From JBKBIP01 sp046297495 (GTDB lineage: Bacteria; Planctomycetota; Planctomycetia; Gemmatales; Gemmataceae): a stretch of DNA of 64,000 bases. The notes below the pieces were generated by a model that had not been told where the DNA came from, searched no databases, and saw only the letters and a program-made list of their open reading frames with translations. The DNA lies in assembly GCA_046297495.1 (NCBI GenBank), contig JBKBIP010000021.1:1-64000 (forward strand), in the 5' to 3' direction. Shown here one piece after another: positions 43,773 through 52,901 of the stretch; positions within the stretch are counted from its first letter, which is position 1; each line of letters starts with the position of its first letter. Both the position numbers and the translations under genes were made by a program.

Positions 43773-44969
43773 TTAGGAAGTCGCTTGCAGCCGCCGCAAT
43801 CCCTCGCGCAAGCGGCACATCCCCTCTGCCAGCGTCGAACCGCCGGCCGCGAAGGAAACCCGCAGCGTCCCCTCGCCGCCGGGACCGTAGGCGGCGCCGT
43901 GGATGACGACGACGCCGGCTTCCCGCAGCAACCAGCGCCGCGCCGCGTCCGACGACAGCCCCAATTGCCGAATATCAACCATGACGAACAAGCCCCCTTC
44001 CGGCGTCAGCGGCATGATGCCGGGAAGGTCGCTCAAAGCGCGCACCACCTGGTCGCGGCGGGCTTGCAGCTCGGCGACCATCGGCTGGACGAGGGCTTGA
44101 TCCATCCGCAAGGCGAAGGCGGCGGCATCCTGCGCGAACGTCGCCGGTCCGCGGCTGAACTGCTGCAAGACGAGAAACATGGCCTGAATCACCGCCGCCG
44201 GAGCCGCGCAATAGCCTACGCGCCAGCCGGTCATGGCGTAGGTCTTGGACAGGCTATTGACCAAAACGGTTCGCGCTCTGGCTTCGGCGGACAACTGGAC
44301 CGGCGAAACGTGGCGTTGGCCGTCGTGGATTTGAGCATGGTAAATCTCGTCACTGATGATCGCCAGACCTTGCGACAACACCACGTCCACGATGGCGCGC
44401 AGCTCGTCGCGGCGGAAGACGGTGCCGACCGGGTTCCAGGGATTGTTCAACAGCAACACCTTGGCGCGTGGAGAGCACGCGGCTTGCAGCGCGGCGGGTT
44501 CGAGAGTGAATCGACCGGCTTGGATGACGGCGGGAATCGGGACGGGCCGGCCGCCCCACAGAGAGATGACCGAGGCATAGGCATCATAAATCGGATCGGG
44601 CAATAGCACGTCATCTCCCGCCTGAACCAGCACGGCCAGGGCGGCGGCGATGCCGCAGGTGGCTCCGTCGGTGATCAGGATTTCTTGATCGGGATCGTAG
44701 CTCTGCCCCCAATCGGCGGCCAGCCGATCCGCCACGGCGCGGCGCAGCTCCGGCTCGCCGCGATTGTCGGGATAGCCGGTCCGTCCCGCCCGCAATGCCG
44801 TTTGCGCCGCCGCCACGATCGGCAAGGGCGTGGCAAAATCCGGCTGCCCGCGTGCCAACGATACCAGCGTTCGACCTTCCGCTTGCAGCTGACGTGCTTC
44901 ATGCAGGATGCGATTGACGGCGGTGGGTTGCAACTGGCGCACACGTTCGGCCATCGACATCGGGTTCAT
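43773..44969 (-). CDS. Class I/II PLP-dependent aminotransferase
   Basis: 398 residues, fold type I. Motifs are GQPDFATPLP at the N-terminus, TDGATCGIAAAL, NNPWNPVGTVF (arginine/carboxylate-binding region), IISDEIYH and SLSKTYAMTGWRVGY with the Schiff-base lysine. It resembles aspartate/aromatic aminotransferases and could serve amino acid biosynthesis. The ATG at 44969 is chosen over a GTG at 44987; two further in-frame ATGs follow closely. The gene is divergent from the second kinase gene, with about 180 bases between. Confidence 0.92.
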   Translation of the reverse strand: MNPMSMAERVRQLQPTAVNRILHEARQLQAEGRTLVSLARGQPDFATPLPIVAAAQTALRAGRTGYPDNRGEPELRRAVADRLAADWGQSYDPDQEILITDGATCGIAAALAVLVQAGDDVLLPDPIYDAYASVISLWGGRPVPIPAVIQAGRFTLEPAALQAACSPRAKVLLLNNPWNPVGTVFRRDELRAIVDVVLSQGLAIISDEIYHAQIHDGQRHVSPVQLSAEARARTVLVNSLSKTYAMTGWRVGYCAAPAAVIQAMFLVLQQFSRGPATFAQDAAAFALRMDQALVQPMVAELQARRDQVVRALSDLPGIMPLTPEGGLFVMVDIRQLGLSSDAARRWLLREAGVVVIHGAAYGPGGEGTLRVSFAAGGSTLAEGMCRLREGLRRLQATS

Positions 44970-45148
44970 GATGGAGACTCGCCACACGATTCGGGGAAAA
45001 AAGTCTTCTCGACATGTTATACGATAAAACCGGGCTACTTGAAAAACGAAATACGCTAAGGATAGACTGATGAGCGAACCCGGCGGGAAGAAGCTTTGGC
45101 GTCCGTGCCTGGTTCACGGGGATCATGTTTTTTTTATAGGTACGTGCC

Positions 45149-46780
45149 ATGTCCAACATCGAATCGAACCATCCACCGACCAATTCACGGCAACCGGACC
45201 CGCTGTCGCCCACGGTGGATTTCAGTCCTACCAATCTGCAGGAGGCATTGAAAACGTCCCTGCCGCTGGACACCCGGCGGATTTTCGATCCGCTGCGGCA
45301 CGAGAACCGTTTCGGCGACTACGAGCTGTTGGCCGAGTTGGGACGGGGCGGCATGGGGGTGGTGTACAAGGCTCGGCAAATCAGCCTCAATCGCGTCGTG
45401 GCCCTGAAGATGATCCTGAGCGGCCAGCACGCGGGCGGGGTGGAGCTGCAGCGCTTCCGCACGGAAATCGAGGCGGCGGCCCGCTTGCAGCACAATCACA
45501 TCGTCAACGTGTTCGAGGTCGGCCAGATTGACGGCCTTTGTTATTACACGATGGAATATGTCGATGGCCCCAGCTTGGCGCATCTCATCAAGGACACGCT
45601 GCTGCCCAGCAAGACGGCGGCGCAATATCTGCTGACCGTCGCCAAGGCCATGCACTTCGCCCACAAGAATCAGGTGTTGCACCGAGACTTGAAACCGGGA
45701 AACATTCTGATTGACGCCGACAATCAGCCGCACATCACCGACTTCGGCTTGGCCAAACGCCTGGGGGGAGAGGCGCAACAGACCCACACCGGAACGGTGT
45801 TGGGCACCCCCAGCTACATGTCCCCCGAACAGGCCGCCGGGCGAGTCCACGAACTCAGCCCTTCGAGCGACATCTACGGGCTGGGGGCGGTGTTGTATGA
45901 GCTACTCACCGGCCGGCCGCCGTTCGAGGGGGAATCATCGATTGACACGCTGCTGCAAGTGCTCGAACGGGACCCGGTTCCGCCCAGTCTGCTCAATCCC
46001 CATGTGGACCGCGATTTGGAGATGATCTGCCTGAAATGTCTGGAAAAAGACCCCCGCGCCCGCTACGCCAGCGCCGAAGCCCTGGCCGACGATTTGCAAC
46101 GCTACCTCAACGGCGATACCATCAACGCCAACAGTTTCAACGTCCTGGATCGCCTGGTCCGCACGCTCGACCGTTCTCACTACATCGGCGAGTTCCATCA
46201 CTGGGGAAACATGCTGCTGATCTTCGCGGCGATTGTTCTGGTGGAACACATCATCATCTGTTCCTTGACCGCCACGGGAGTCGAAGCGCACCGACGCTGG
46301 GTGATCGTGTCGCGCATCGTGCAATTTTCTCTCTTGGGCTTGGTCTTTTGGTGGCATCGTCCGCGCACCCTGCTACCCACGAGCATGGCCGAGCGGCAAT
46401 TGTGGTCCACCTGGATCGGTTACTTGATCGCTTGCACGCTAGTCAACGTCATAGGCCGGGAACTGACACCACCGGGGCAACGGTTGAATGAATTGACCTT
46501 ATATCCGTGGTGGTCGCTGTTGACGGGGGTGGCCTTCTTCGTCATGGGCAGCAGCTATTGGGGCCGGTGCTACGCCTTTGGCGCGTTGTTCTTCGTGCTG
46601 GCCGTGATCATGCCCTACAATCTGATGTTGGCTCCGCTCGGTTATGGCATCTTGTGGTCCATCACCTTCCTGTGCATCGGCTTGCATCTCCGGCGGCTGG
46701 GCAAAAGTCAACCCGGCATGACGCCCTCGCCCCCCATCGCCCTCAACGGCCCCGACGCCGAGCAACATGACAATCCCTAG
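45149..46780 (+). CDS. Serine/threonine protein kinase with C-terminal membrane domain
   Basis: 543 residues. The kinase domain (about 57-335) has GRGGMG (65-70), K87 (VALK), HRDLKPGN from residue 178, and DFG (198-200), followed by a GTPSYMSPEQAAG activation-loop region. All catalytic residues are present. The C-terminal part (about 360-510) has five or six hydrophobic segments, so the enzyme is bound to the membrane with the kinase in the cytoplasm. No PASTA or WD40 part is seen. The N-terminal 50 residues are a low-complexity polar linker. Upstream is the divergent aminotransferase. Confidence 0.92.
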   Translation: MSNIESNHPPTNSRQPDPLSPTVDFSPTNLQEALKTSLPLDTRRIFDPLRHENRFGDYELLAELGRGGMGVVYKARQISLNRVVALKMILSGQHAGGVELQRFRTEIEAAARLQHNHIVNVFEVGQIDGLCYYTMEYVDGPSLAHLIKDTLLPSKTAAQYLLTVAKAMHFAHKNQVLHRDLKPGNILIDADNQPHITDFGLAKRLGGEAQQTHTGTVLGTPSYMSPEQAAGRVHELSPSSDIYGLGAVLYELLTGRPPFEGESSIDTLLQVLERDPVPPSLLNPHVDRDLEMICLKCLEKDPRARYASAEALADDLQRYLNGDTINANSFNVLDRLVRTLDRSHYIGEFHHWGNMLLIFAAIVLVEHIIICSLTATGVEAHRRWVIVSRIVQFSLLGLVFWWHRPRTLLPTSMAERQLWSTWIGYLIACTLVNVIGRELTPPGQRLNELTLYPWWSLLTGVAFFVMGSSYWGRCYAFGALFFVLAVIMPYNLMLAPLGYGILWSITFLCIGLHLRRLGKSQPGMTPSPPIALNGPDAEQHDNP

Positions 46781-46847
46781 ACGGCCCGCTAATCGCTCGT
46801 GTTCGCGTTTCGGAATCGCTGCACCGTAACTCCCCGAGGGGGATGAT

Positions 46848-46893
46848 GATTGGAGGGTTTCGCGTGGGATCAATGCGCGCGAAACGATGAATC
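46848..46893. repeat. Degenerate palindromic repeat, family 2
   Basis: A right arm gcgcgaaacgatgaatc (46877-46893) faces a poorer left arm gattggagggtttcgcgt (46848-46865). It lies in the space between the second kinase gene and the 198-residue gene. The right arm is almost the same as that of the element at 39622. Confidence 0.5.
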
Positions 46894-47066
46894 ACCGCGC
46901 GACGACATCGGGACGTGATGAATCGGCGTTATCCCCTCATCCCCTTTCGCTCATGCTCTTCTTTTTCCTCTTTTTCTCTTGACCCTCTCCCTATTGTTTG
47001 GCATATAGTAATACTAAGTTATACTATGAGAGATTAGCCCTCCAACGGGTGGCCGAGGACATGCCC

Positions 47067-47663
47067 ATGAATTTAGACAAGGTGCTGTCGCGCTGGCGGC
47101 TGGCGCGTTTGTTCGATCAACAATTATGGTGCTGGGGTTGTGACATTGATAGGCCTGTGGGCAACTTACTGTTGCGACACGGCTTTCAGCGGGAACGTCC
47201 CCCCCATCCGAATGCCGGTTGCACGGCGTATCGCCTGATTCGGAAGCCGAATCAGCAACTGGTGCTATGGGGTTTCGGTTTGTTTTTCGGCGCGGCGCGC
47301 CACGGTGGGCTATTTTGGCGCCGCTACCGCTTCGATCCGAAGTGGGCGCCCTTAGCGGAACTGCCGTCCTCGATCTGGAACGTGGAGGAGTTGTCCGAGT
47401 TTCGCGCCCCGCGAAGCGGCGCCGAACGCGGCCATCTGATACGACTCTTGGCGATGGCCTGTCGGTGGATGGCGGATTATGAACAAGCCATCGCGGACAG
47501 CCTGGGTCCCGACTATCGGCGGCAATGTTTGCACGCCTGGCCCAAGAAGGCCGTCGCGGCGGTGGCGATTCCCCAATACTGGCGGTGCGTCGCGCGCCAC
47601 GCGGAACGGTACGTGCCCGCGCCCTGCCGCGCCCCGATCACCCCACAACCGACACAACCATGA
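47067..47663 (+). CDS. Protein of unknown function coupled to a flavoprotein
   Basis: 198 residues from the ATG at 47067, which follows GAGG with 8-base spacing (ATG at 47061 is too close to it). No family recognised. Three cysteines near the N-terminus (W-C-W-G-C, then AGC) and many aromatic and basic residues (LFFGAARHGGLFWRRYRFDPKW) stand out; there is no signal peptide or sure membrane helix. The stop codon overlaps the ATG of the flavoprotein gene (ATGA), so the two are translationally coupled and probably act together. It may bind a cofactor or metal through the cysteines, which is inference. Confidence 0.75.
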   Translation: MNLDKVLSRWRLARLFDQQLWCWGCDIDRPVGNLLLRHGFQRERPPHPNAGCTAYRLIRKPNQQLVLWGFGLFFGAARHGGLFWRRYRFDPKWAPLAELPSSIWNVEELSEFRAPRSGAERGHLIRLLAMACRWMADYEQAIADSLGPDYRRQCLHAWPKKAVAAVAIPQYWRCVARHAERYVPAPCRAPITPQPTQP

Positions 47664-48811
47664 AACAACGTCTGGAACAGAACGGAACCTCAGCGCCGGC
47701 GTCGGAGTACGATGTCATCATCGTGGGAGCCGGTGCCGCCGGGTTGGGGTGCGGCGTGACCTTGCGTCATTTTGGCATCGAGAATTTCTTGATCTTGGAA
47801 CGCCATGACGTGGGAGCGTCCTTCGACCGCTGGCCCGCCGAGATGCGCTTCATCACGCCGTCGTTTACCAGCAATCAGTTCGGCACCTTGGACCTCAATG
47901 CCGTGGCCCTGGGAACGTCGCCTGCCTTCAGCTTGGGCCGCGAGCATCCCAGCGGCGCCGAATTCGCCGCTTACCTACGCGCCTACGCCGCGCATTTCGA
48001 GCTACCGATTCAAACCGGAGTCGATGTCTTGACCGTGCAGCCGCTCGGCGCTGGGGGGTTTCGGCTGCTGACATCTGCTGGTGAATTTCAGAGCCGGTTC
48101 GTCATCTGGGCCATTGGTGAGTTTCAGTATCCCCGCCTGGATCCGTTTCCAGGAGCCGAGTTGTGTAGGCACAACGCGCAGGTGGCTTCCTGGCGGGAGG
48201 TTCAGGGGGACGACCTCTTGATTATCGGCGGCTACGAAAGTGGCGCGGACGCGGCCATTCATTTGACGCTTCTGGGCAAGCGCGTGCGCGTTCTTGATAA
48301 GAAGGGACGCTGGGACGACAACGATAGCGATCCCAGCGTGACCCTCTCCCCCTTCACGCGCGAGCGTCTCCAAGCGGCGCGGGCCAAGCAACGCATCGAG
48401 CTGATCGGCCCCGCTAAAGTCGTCCGCGTGCAAAAGACGTGGCGTGGCTATGTCGTGCAGGGCGCCGAGGGGGAGAAATGGAAGACCGCCACGCCCCCCA
48501 TTTTGGCCACGGGTTTTCGCGGCGGGGCGCGGCGCATCGCCAAGTTGTTCGAGTGGAAACGCGGCCACGTGGCGCTGACCGAGCAGGATGAAGCCACCGT
48601 GACACCGGGATTGTTTCTAGTGGGACCGCAAGTGCGTCATGACAAAGTCATTTTTTGCTTCATCTACAAATTTCGCCAACGCTTTGCCATCGTGGCCCGC
48701 GCCATTGCCGAGCGTTTGGGGTTGGACTGCGATGGCATCGTCGAGACCTACCGCAAGGCGGGCATGTTTCTCGATGACTTATCCTGTTGCACCGAGGAAT
48801 GCGTTTGTTAA
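47660..48811 (+). CDS. FAD-dependent oxidoreductase with cysteine-rich C-terminus
   Basis: 383 residues. The N-terminal Rossmann motif is GAGAAG in DVIIVGAGAAGLGCG and binds FAD. A second NAD(P)-binding fold begins at LLIIGGYESGADAA. The layout resembles flavin monooxygenases and YpdA/thioredoxin-reductase-like enzymes, with LGREHPSGAEFAAYLRAYA typical of that group. The end is odd: CCTEECVC, four cysteines in eight residues, which could bind a metal or make a redox relay. The ATG at 47660 overlaps the stop of the preceding gene. The in-frame extension to 47525 is inside that gene and rejected. Substrate unknown. Confidence 0.85.
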   Translation: MKQRLEQNGTSAPASEYDVIIVGAGAAGLGCGVTLRHFGIENFLILERHDVGASFDRWPAEMRFITPSFTSNQFGTLDLNAVALGTSPAFSLGREHPSGAEFAAYLRAYAAHFELPIQTGVDVLTVQPLGAGGFRLLTSAGEFQSRFVIWAIGEFQYPRLDPFPGAELCRHNAQVASWREVQGDDLLIIGGYESGADAAIHLTLLGKRVRVLDKKGRWDDNDSDPSVTLSPFTRERLQAARAKQRIELIGPAKVVRVQKTWRGYVVQGAEGEKWKTATPPILATGFRGGARRIAKLFEWKRGHVALTEQDEATVTPGLFLVGPQVRHDKVIFCFIYKFRQRFAIVARAIAERLGLDCDGIVETYRKAGMFLDDLSCCTEECVC

Positions 48812-49093
48812 TTCCCACCCATGATGTCCTCGAAACGTCGAATCATTGTTTTTGGCAAGGAAAATGTCGTTTGGCCGGGTGCCGCTGAACGATCTGCTGC
48901 ACACGGGCCGGTTCGCTTTCGAGCAAGCCAGCGCCGCGCCGGGTTGGTTGAGCGAGCCGCGCGGCGAGCACGTTCCCGATGAATCCCGCGCGGCTGAAGC
49001 AGCCTGTTCTCCAAGGAGTTAATGATTGTTTATTATAGGGCAAAACCGATGACAAGAGCCGATAATCTCTCCATCATGCGTCTTCCTTCCCCG

Positions 49094-50020
49094 TCAGCGC
49101 GCGGACTGGGTTTGGCTGGCTGCCAGAGCGAGTAGGCGCGCGGCGGCTTGGGTCGAGGAGATGTCGCCCGATTGCCAGGCTCGCAGCAGGTGTTGCCAAT
49201 CGGCAGGCTCATTGGTTCGTGCGGTCTGATGAAACCAGTCCGCCAGTGCGTGCTGTGCCAGTCGTAGCAGTTCCTCCCCTTCCGCCGCCCGATGGGGACG
49301 GGGCACGACGGCGATAAGCGCCTGTCCCAGCTGCTCCAGCCCCTGTCCCGAACGGGAGCTGACGCGGAGCACAGGAATTGCGGGACCGCTGGCTAACGCC
49401 AGGGTGGCTCGGACTTGGCCCTCCACCGCGTCGGCCCCCGGCAAATCGGCCTTGTGAATGACAATGATATCAGCGATTTCCAGCACACCGGCTTTTTCCC
49501 ACTGTAAATCGTCCCCGGTTTCCGGCTGGAGGAGCAAGACGACGGCATCCGCCAAGCCATGCACTGCGGTATCTCCTTGGCCAGCCCCAACCGTTTCGAT
49601 GAGGATGACATCGAAACCAAAAGCTTCCAGCAAGCGGATCATGGCCGGGATGTGCTGGGCCAGCGCCCCTTGTCCCCCCGCCGCCGCCAGACTGCGAATG
49701 AACACGCCATCATCAGGCTGGGCCGGCATCCGAAAGCGGTCGCCGAGCAAGGCCCCGCCGCTGAGCGGGCTTTGCGGATCACAGGCGAGCACGGCCACCG
49801 TTTGTCCCTGTGGCCGCAACCAGGCGATCAGCTTGCCGACCAGGGTGCTTTTCCCCACGCCAGCGCTGCCCGTGATGGCCACGACCTTGCTTGCCTTCGC
49901 AGTGGGACCGAGCCGCGCCAACTGATCGGCACCGAGATGGCCGCGAGCGGTCAACGTCAGCAGTCGAGCCAGGGCCTGTCGATCGTGTTGCCGCAAGCGT
50001 TCCAGGAGCGCGTCAAGCAT
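49094..50020 (-). CDS. meaB: Methylmalonyl-CoA mutase-associated GTPase MeaB (ArgK family)
   Basis: 308 residues, normal length. MeaB is the GTPase chaperone that loads and protects adenosylcobalamin mutases. Motifs are GSAGVGKS (Walker A, 51-58), the DPQSPLSGGALLGDR segment, ETVGAGQGDTAV (switch region) and IHKAD (base recognition). The ATG at 50020 has AAAGGAG 11 bases upstream and overlaps the end of the B12-binding gene by 8 bases, so it is translationally coupled to it. A GTG at 50032 sits too near that ribosome site. Confidence 0.93.
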   Translation of the reverse strand: MLDALLERLRQHDRQALARLLTLTARGHLGADQLARLGPTAKASKVVAITGSAGVGKSTLVGKLIAWLRPQGQTVAVLACDPQSPLSGGALLGDRFRMPAQPDDGVFIRSLAAAGGQGALAQHIPAMIRLLEAFGFDVILIETVGAGQGDTAVHGLADAVVLLLQPETGDDLQWEKAGVLEIADIIVIHKADLPGADAVEGQVRATLALASGPAIPVLRVSSRSGQGLEQLGQALIAVVPRPHRAAEGEELLRLAQHALADWFHQTARTNEPADWQHLLRAWQSGDISSTQAAARLLALAASQTQSAR

Positions 50021-50423
50021 GGCCGGCGGCACTCCTTTCTTTCAGAAACGCGACGATCTCCCCCAGCGGCGTGCCGGGACCAAAGACGCGCGCCACCCCC
50101 ATATCCATCAGCTTGGGAACGTCACTTTCGGGAATGATGCCGCCGACGATGACACCGACATGATCCAGCCCGGCTTCCCGCAGTTTCTCCAGCACGCGCG
50201 GCACCAAGACCAGGTGTGCCCCGCTGAGCAGACTTAGCCCCAGCCAGTCGGCGTCCTCGTCGGCGACGGTCCGCGCCACCGCCTCGGGGGTCTGCCACAG
50301 CCCGGCATAGATGACCTCCATGCCGGCGTCACGCAGCGCCCGCGCCACGACCTTGATGCCCCGGTCATGCCCGTCCAAACCGACTTTGGCCAACACCACG
50401 CGCAACGGAACAGCGGTTGTCAT
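50013..50423 (-). CDS. Cobalamin-binding subunit of an acyl-CoA mutase
   Basis: 136 residues, the small subunit type of methylmalonyl-CoA mutase family enzymes. The B12-binding motif DxHxxG is seen as LDGHDRG (H19 is the lower-axial cobalt ligand), followed by the SLLSG and GGIIP motifs. The large catalytic subunit is not in this window, and the gene upstream on the same strand is selB with a 390-base gap. Together with meaB it should assemble with a distant large subunit. Confidence 0.92.
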   Translation of the reverse strand: MTTAVPLRVVLAKVGLDGHDRGIKVVARALRDAGMEVIYAGLWQTPEAVARTVADEDADWLGLSLLSGAHLVLVPRVLEKLREAGLDHVGVIVGGIIPESDVPKLMDMGVARVFGPGTPLGEIVAFLKERSAAGHA

Positions 50424-50812
50424 GGAATACGTTCCTTGGAATGTCCATCACTCAAACAAACGGCGCCCAGCGACGCGAACATCCGCCAACGACCACGCTG
50501 AGACGATAAAATGTCAAAAACAGCATGGCGGTCGCGGATCGCTTCAGCCGCTGGGTATTATTAATTGTACTGCATTGTTCATTGAATCGCGAAGGGAACA
50601 GAGGGTACCCTAAAAGAGGTTGCAAGAAACGGCGGGCCGAAAAAAATTCGTCCTTCCTGAAGCATTGGTTCCCACGATGAAGTTCAGCGGTCCCAAGCGC
50701 GGGCGAATGCCGGGAGAACCGAAACTTTTGCATCCTTCGAGTTGACATTCTTTAATCATAAGATCATCTCATTGCGTTCGCGCCTGCCGAGGAAGCGGGC
50801 TGTTGTCCGAAC
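50424..50812. other. Intergenic region upstream of the mutase subunit gene
   Basis: About 390 bases between selB (stop at 50813) and the B12-binding subunit gene (start 50423), both minus. It should hold the promoter of the B12-binding gene. I looked for a cobalamin riboswitch, an intrinsic terminator and a tRNA-Sec gene and recognised none. Only a few short A-runs stand out. Confidence 0.5.
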
Positions 50813-52726
50813 TTATGTCACCAACAAGCGAATATCCCCCTCGCGGCGAGTCAGGCCGACGCGGTCGAGGTATTCGCAGAACGGCACGGCGTACTTGCGG
50901 CTGGTGCCCAGCAAATCGCGGATCTCGGCCACGGTCAGACCGGTCCCTTCGGTTAGTTTCGCGCGCAAGCGGCGGCGCATCTCGGCTTCATGGTCCGTGT
51001 GCAGGTAGATGTCATCCGTAATCTTGACCAGGTGCCCTTCGGCCACGCACACATCGAACAGATCGCGCAGATTGGCGGCATTGCCGCCCGCTTGGCTGGC
51101 GAAGCTGCCCGGCTCCGGCGGCTGGAAACCGGCTTCTTGATAAGCTGTCACCAGTTTGTCTTTCAGCTTGCGCAGATTGCTGCTGAGCTTGGGCTTAAAA
51201 TCGGCGCGGGCGATGCGGCGCAGATCGCCGACGATCTGTTGGCGCTGAATCAAGCGTTCCACGGCAGCTTGCACCAGGGCGTCATCGCCGACGTAATCCA
51301 GTTGTGATTGCACCTTCTGCCGGTCGTGCGAAGTCATCAAGGGGAATTCGTCGTGCAACCGGCTCAGAACGTGCAGAATGCGTTCGTCCAATTCCTTCAC
51401 CATGTCGGCGTGCAGCAACAGCTGGCGGGTGCCGCCGACGGATATGTCCACGAGCTGCCCTTGAGCACGCAGCCGCTGGACCAGCGCCGCTGTTTGATCA
51501 GGGGCAATGTGGGCGCCGCGCACCAGGTCGGCGGGGGTGAAGCCGGCGAAGCCGCTGAACCAAGCCACGGCCAACGCCCGTTCATCAGGGCCGCCGGTCC
51601 AGAGGGTCTCGATCCGTTCGAGCATTTCCAGGTGTCGGCGGCGAATCTTGCGGGCGACCGGCTGCAACACCTGCCCGCCGCCAAGAGTCTGCGTGGCCGA
51701 AGGGTTGCGGATGATGAACGGCTGTCCCCACGTGGCTGTCGCGGGTTCCTCAAGAAACAATTGGGCCAACCCCCAACCCCCTGGCTCGATGGTATCGCAA
51801 TCCAACAGCGACACCGCGCCCAGCATCTCGGAAGTACCGATGTGCAACCGCACCGAGGCGCGATGCTTGACTGGCTTGCGGACATCACGCAAGCAGTGTA
51901 AGCGTACCGTCAAAACACGCGCCGGTTGTAGGTAGGCGGGGGTGGCCAGTTCTTGACCCCGCGCCACGTCCTCGTGATGGACGCCTGCTAAATTGATGGC
52001 CGCCCTCATGCCACGATGCACTTCTTCCACCGGCCGGTCATGATTCTGCAACGACCGCACCCGCACGCGCTGGCCGCTCGGCTGCCACTCTACTTCGTCG
52101 CCGACTTTCACCGATCCCGATGTCACCGAGCCGGTGACGACGGTGCCATGCCCCTGAATGATGAACGAGCGGTCGATGGCCAGGCGAAACCACTCGGCTC
52201 CGCCCCGTTGCTCGATGTGGCGACAGGTTTCGGTCAAGGCCTGTTTCAGCTCGGCGATGCCCATGCCGGTGTGGGCGGAAGTTCGCACCAAGGGCGCGTC
52301 GGCCAAGAAGGTTCCTTGTACCAGCTCGCGGATTTCCAACTCGACGACCTCGCGCGTGGTCTCATCGACCAGATCGCTTTTAGTCAAGGCAATGACACCA
52401 TGCCGCAGGCCGAGCAGCCGGAGGATTTCCAGGTGCTCGCGGGTCTGTGGCATGACGGAATCATCGGCGGCCACCACCAACAGAGCCAAATCGATGCCGG
52501 TGGCGCCGGCCAGCATGTTCTTGATAAAGCGTTCGTGGCCGGGAACATCGACGATCCCCAGGTGAAACTCCCCCAGGTCGAGCGCAGCAAAGCCAATGTC
52601 AATCGTGATGCCGCGGGCCTTTTCCTCTGGCAAGCGGTCGCAGTCGATGCCGGTCAGGGCTTTGATAAGCGACGTCTTGCCGTGGTCAATGTGGCCCGCC
52701 GTACCTAGTATCAAATCGTGGGGCAT
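50813..52726 (-). CDS. selB: Selenocysteine-specific elongation factor SelB
   Basis: 637 residues. SelB delivers Sec-tRNA(Sec) to UGA codons that carry a SECIS hairpin. The GTPase domain starts with LGTAGHIDHGKTSLIKAL (P-loop), RGITIDIGFA (switch I), DVPGHERFI (switch II) and TKSDLV. EF-Tu-like domains 2 and 3 follow, and then about 240 residues with winged-helix elements (VAEIRDLLGTSRKYAVPFCEYL) for SECIS binding. The ATG at 52726 has GAGAGG six bases upstream; ATG at 52762 does not. No selA, selD or tRNA-Sec gene is nearby, so these must lie elsewhere if the system works. Confidence 0.93.
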   Translation of the reverse strand: MPHDLILGTAGHIDHGKTSLIKALTGIDCDRLPEEKARGITIDIGFAALDLGEFHLGIVDVPGHERFIKNMLAGATGIDLALLVVAADDSVMPQTREHLEILRLLGLRHGVIALTKSDLVDETTREVVELEIRELVQGTFLADAPLVRTSAHTGMGIAELKQALTETCRHIEQRGGAEWFRLAIDRSFIIQGHGTVVTGSVTSGSVKVGDEVEWQPSGQRVRVRSLQNHDRPVEEVHRGMRAAINLAGVHHEDVARGQELATPAYLQPARVLTVRLHCLRDVRKPVKHRASVRLHIGTSEMLGAVSLLDCDTIEPGGWGLAQLFLEEPATATWGQPFIIRNPSATQTLGGGQVLQPVARKIRRRHLEMLERIETLWTGGPDERALAVAWFSGFAGFTPADLVRGAHIAPDQTAALVQRLRAQGQLVDISVGGTRQLLLHADMVKELDERILHVLSRLHDEFPLMTSHDRQKVQSQLDYVGDDALVQAAVERLIQRQQIVGDLRRIARADFKPKLSSNLRKLKDKLVTAYQEAGFQPPEPGSFASQAGGNAANLRDLFDVCVAEGHLVKITDDIYLHTDHEAEMRRRLRAKLTEGTGLTVAEIRDLLGTSRKYAVPFCEYLDRVGLTRREGDIRLLVT

Positions 52727-52901
52727 GGTGAACCTCTCGTTCATCGAATTCATTTCCGTCATTGTAGCGAGTAGGGACTGGTACTGAAATCGGGGAGATG
52801 CACTTCTTGGGTATGTCTCCCCGAAATCCTTCGACTCCCTGGCGAGAACTCGTTGGCCTTGCTAGAGTATGCGTATCATCTTGCGTTATCGAGGATGCGA
52901 C

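Noticed and set aside
50424..50812. Cobalamin riboswitch or tRNA-Sec gene
   Set aside because: I looked for the conserved riboswitch core and a 90-base tRNA with long variable arm near the B12-binding gene and selB and saw neither.
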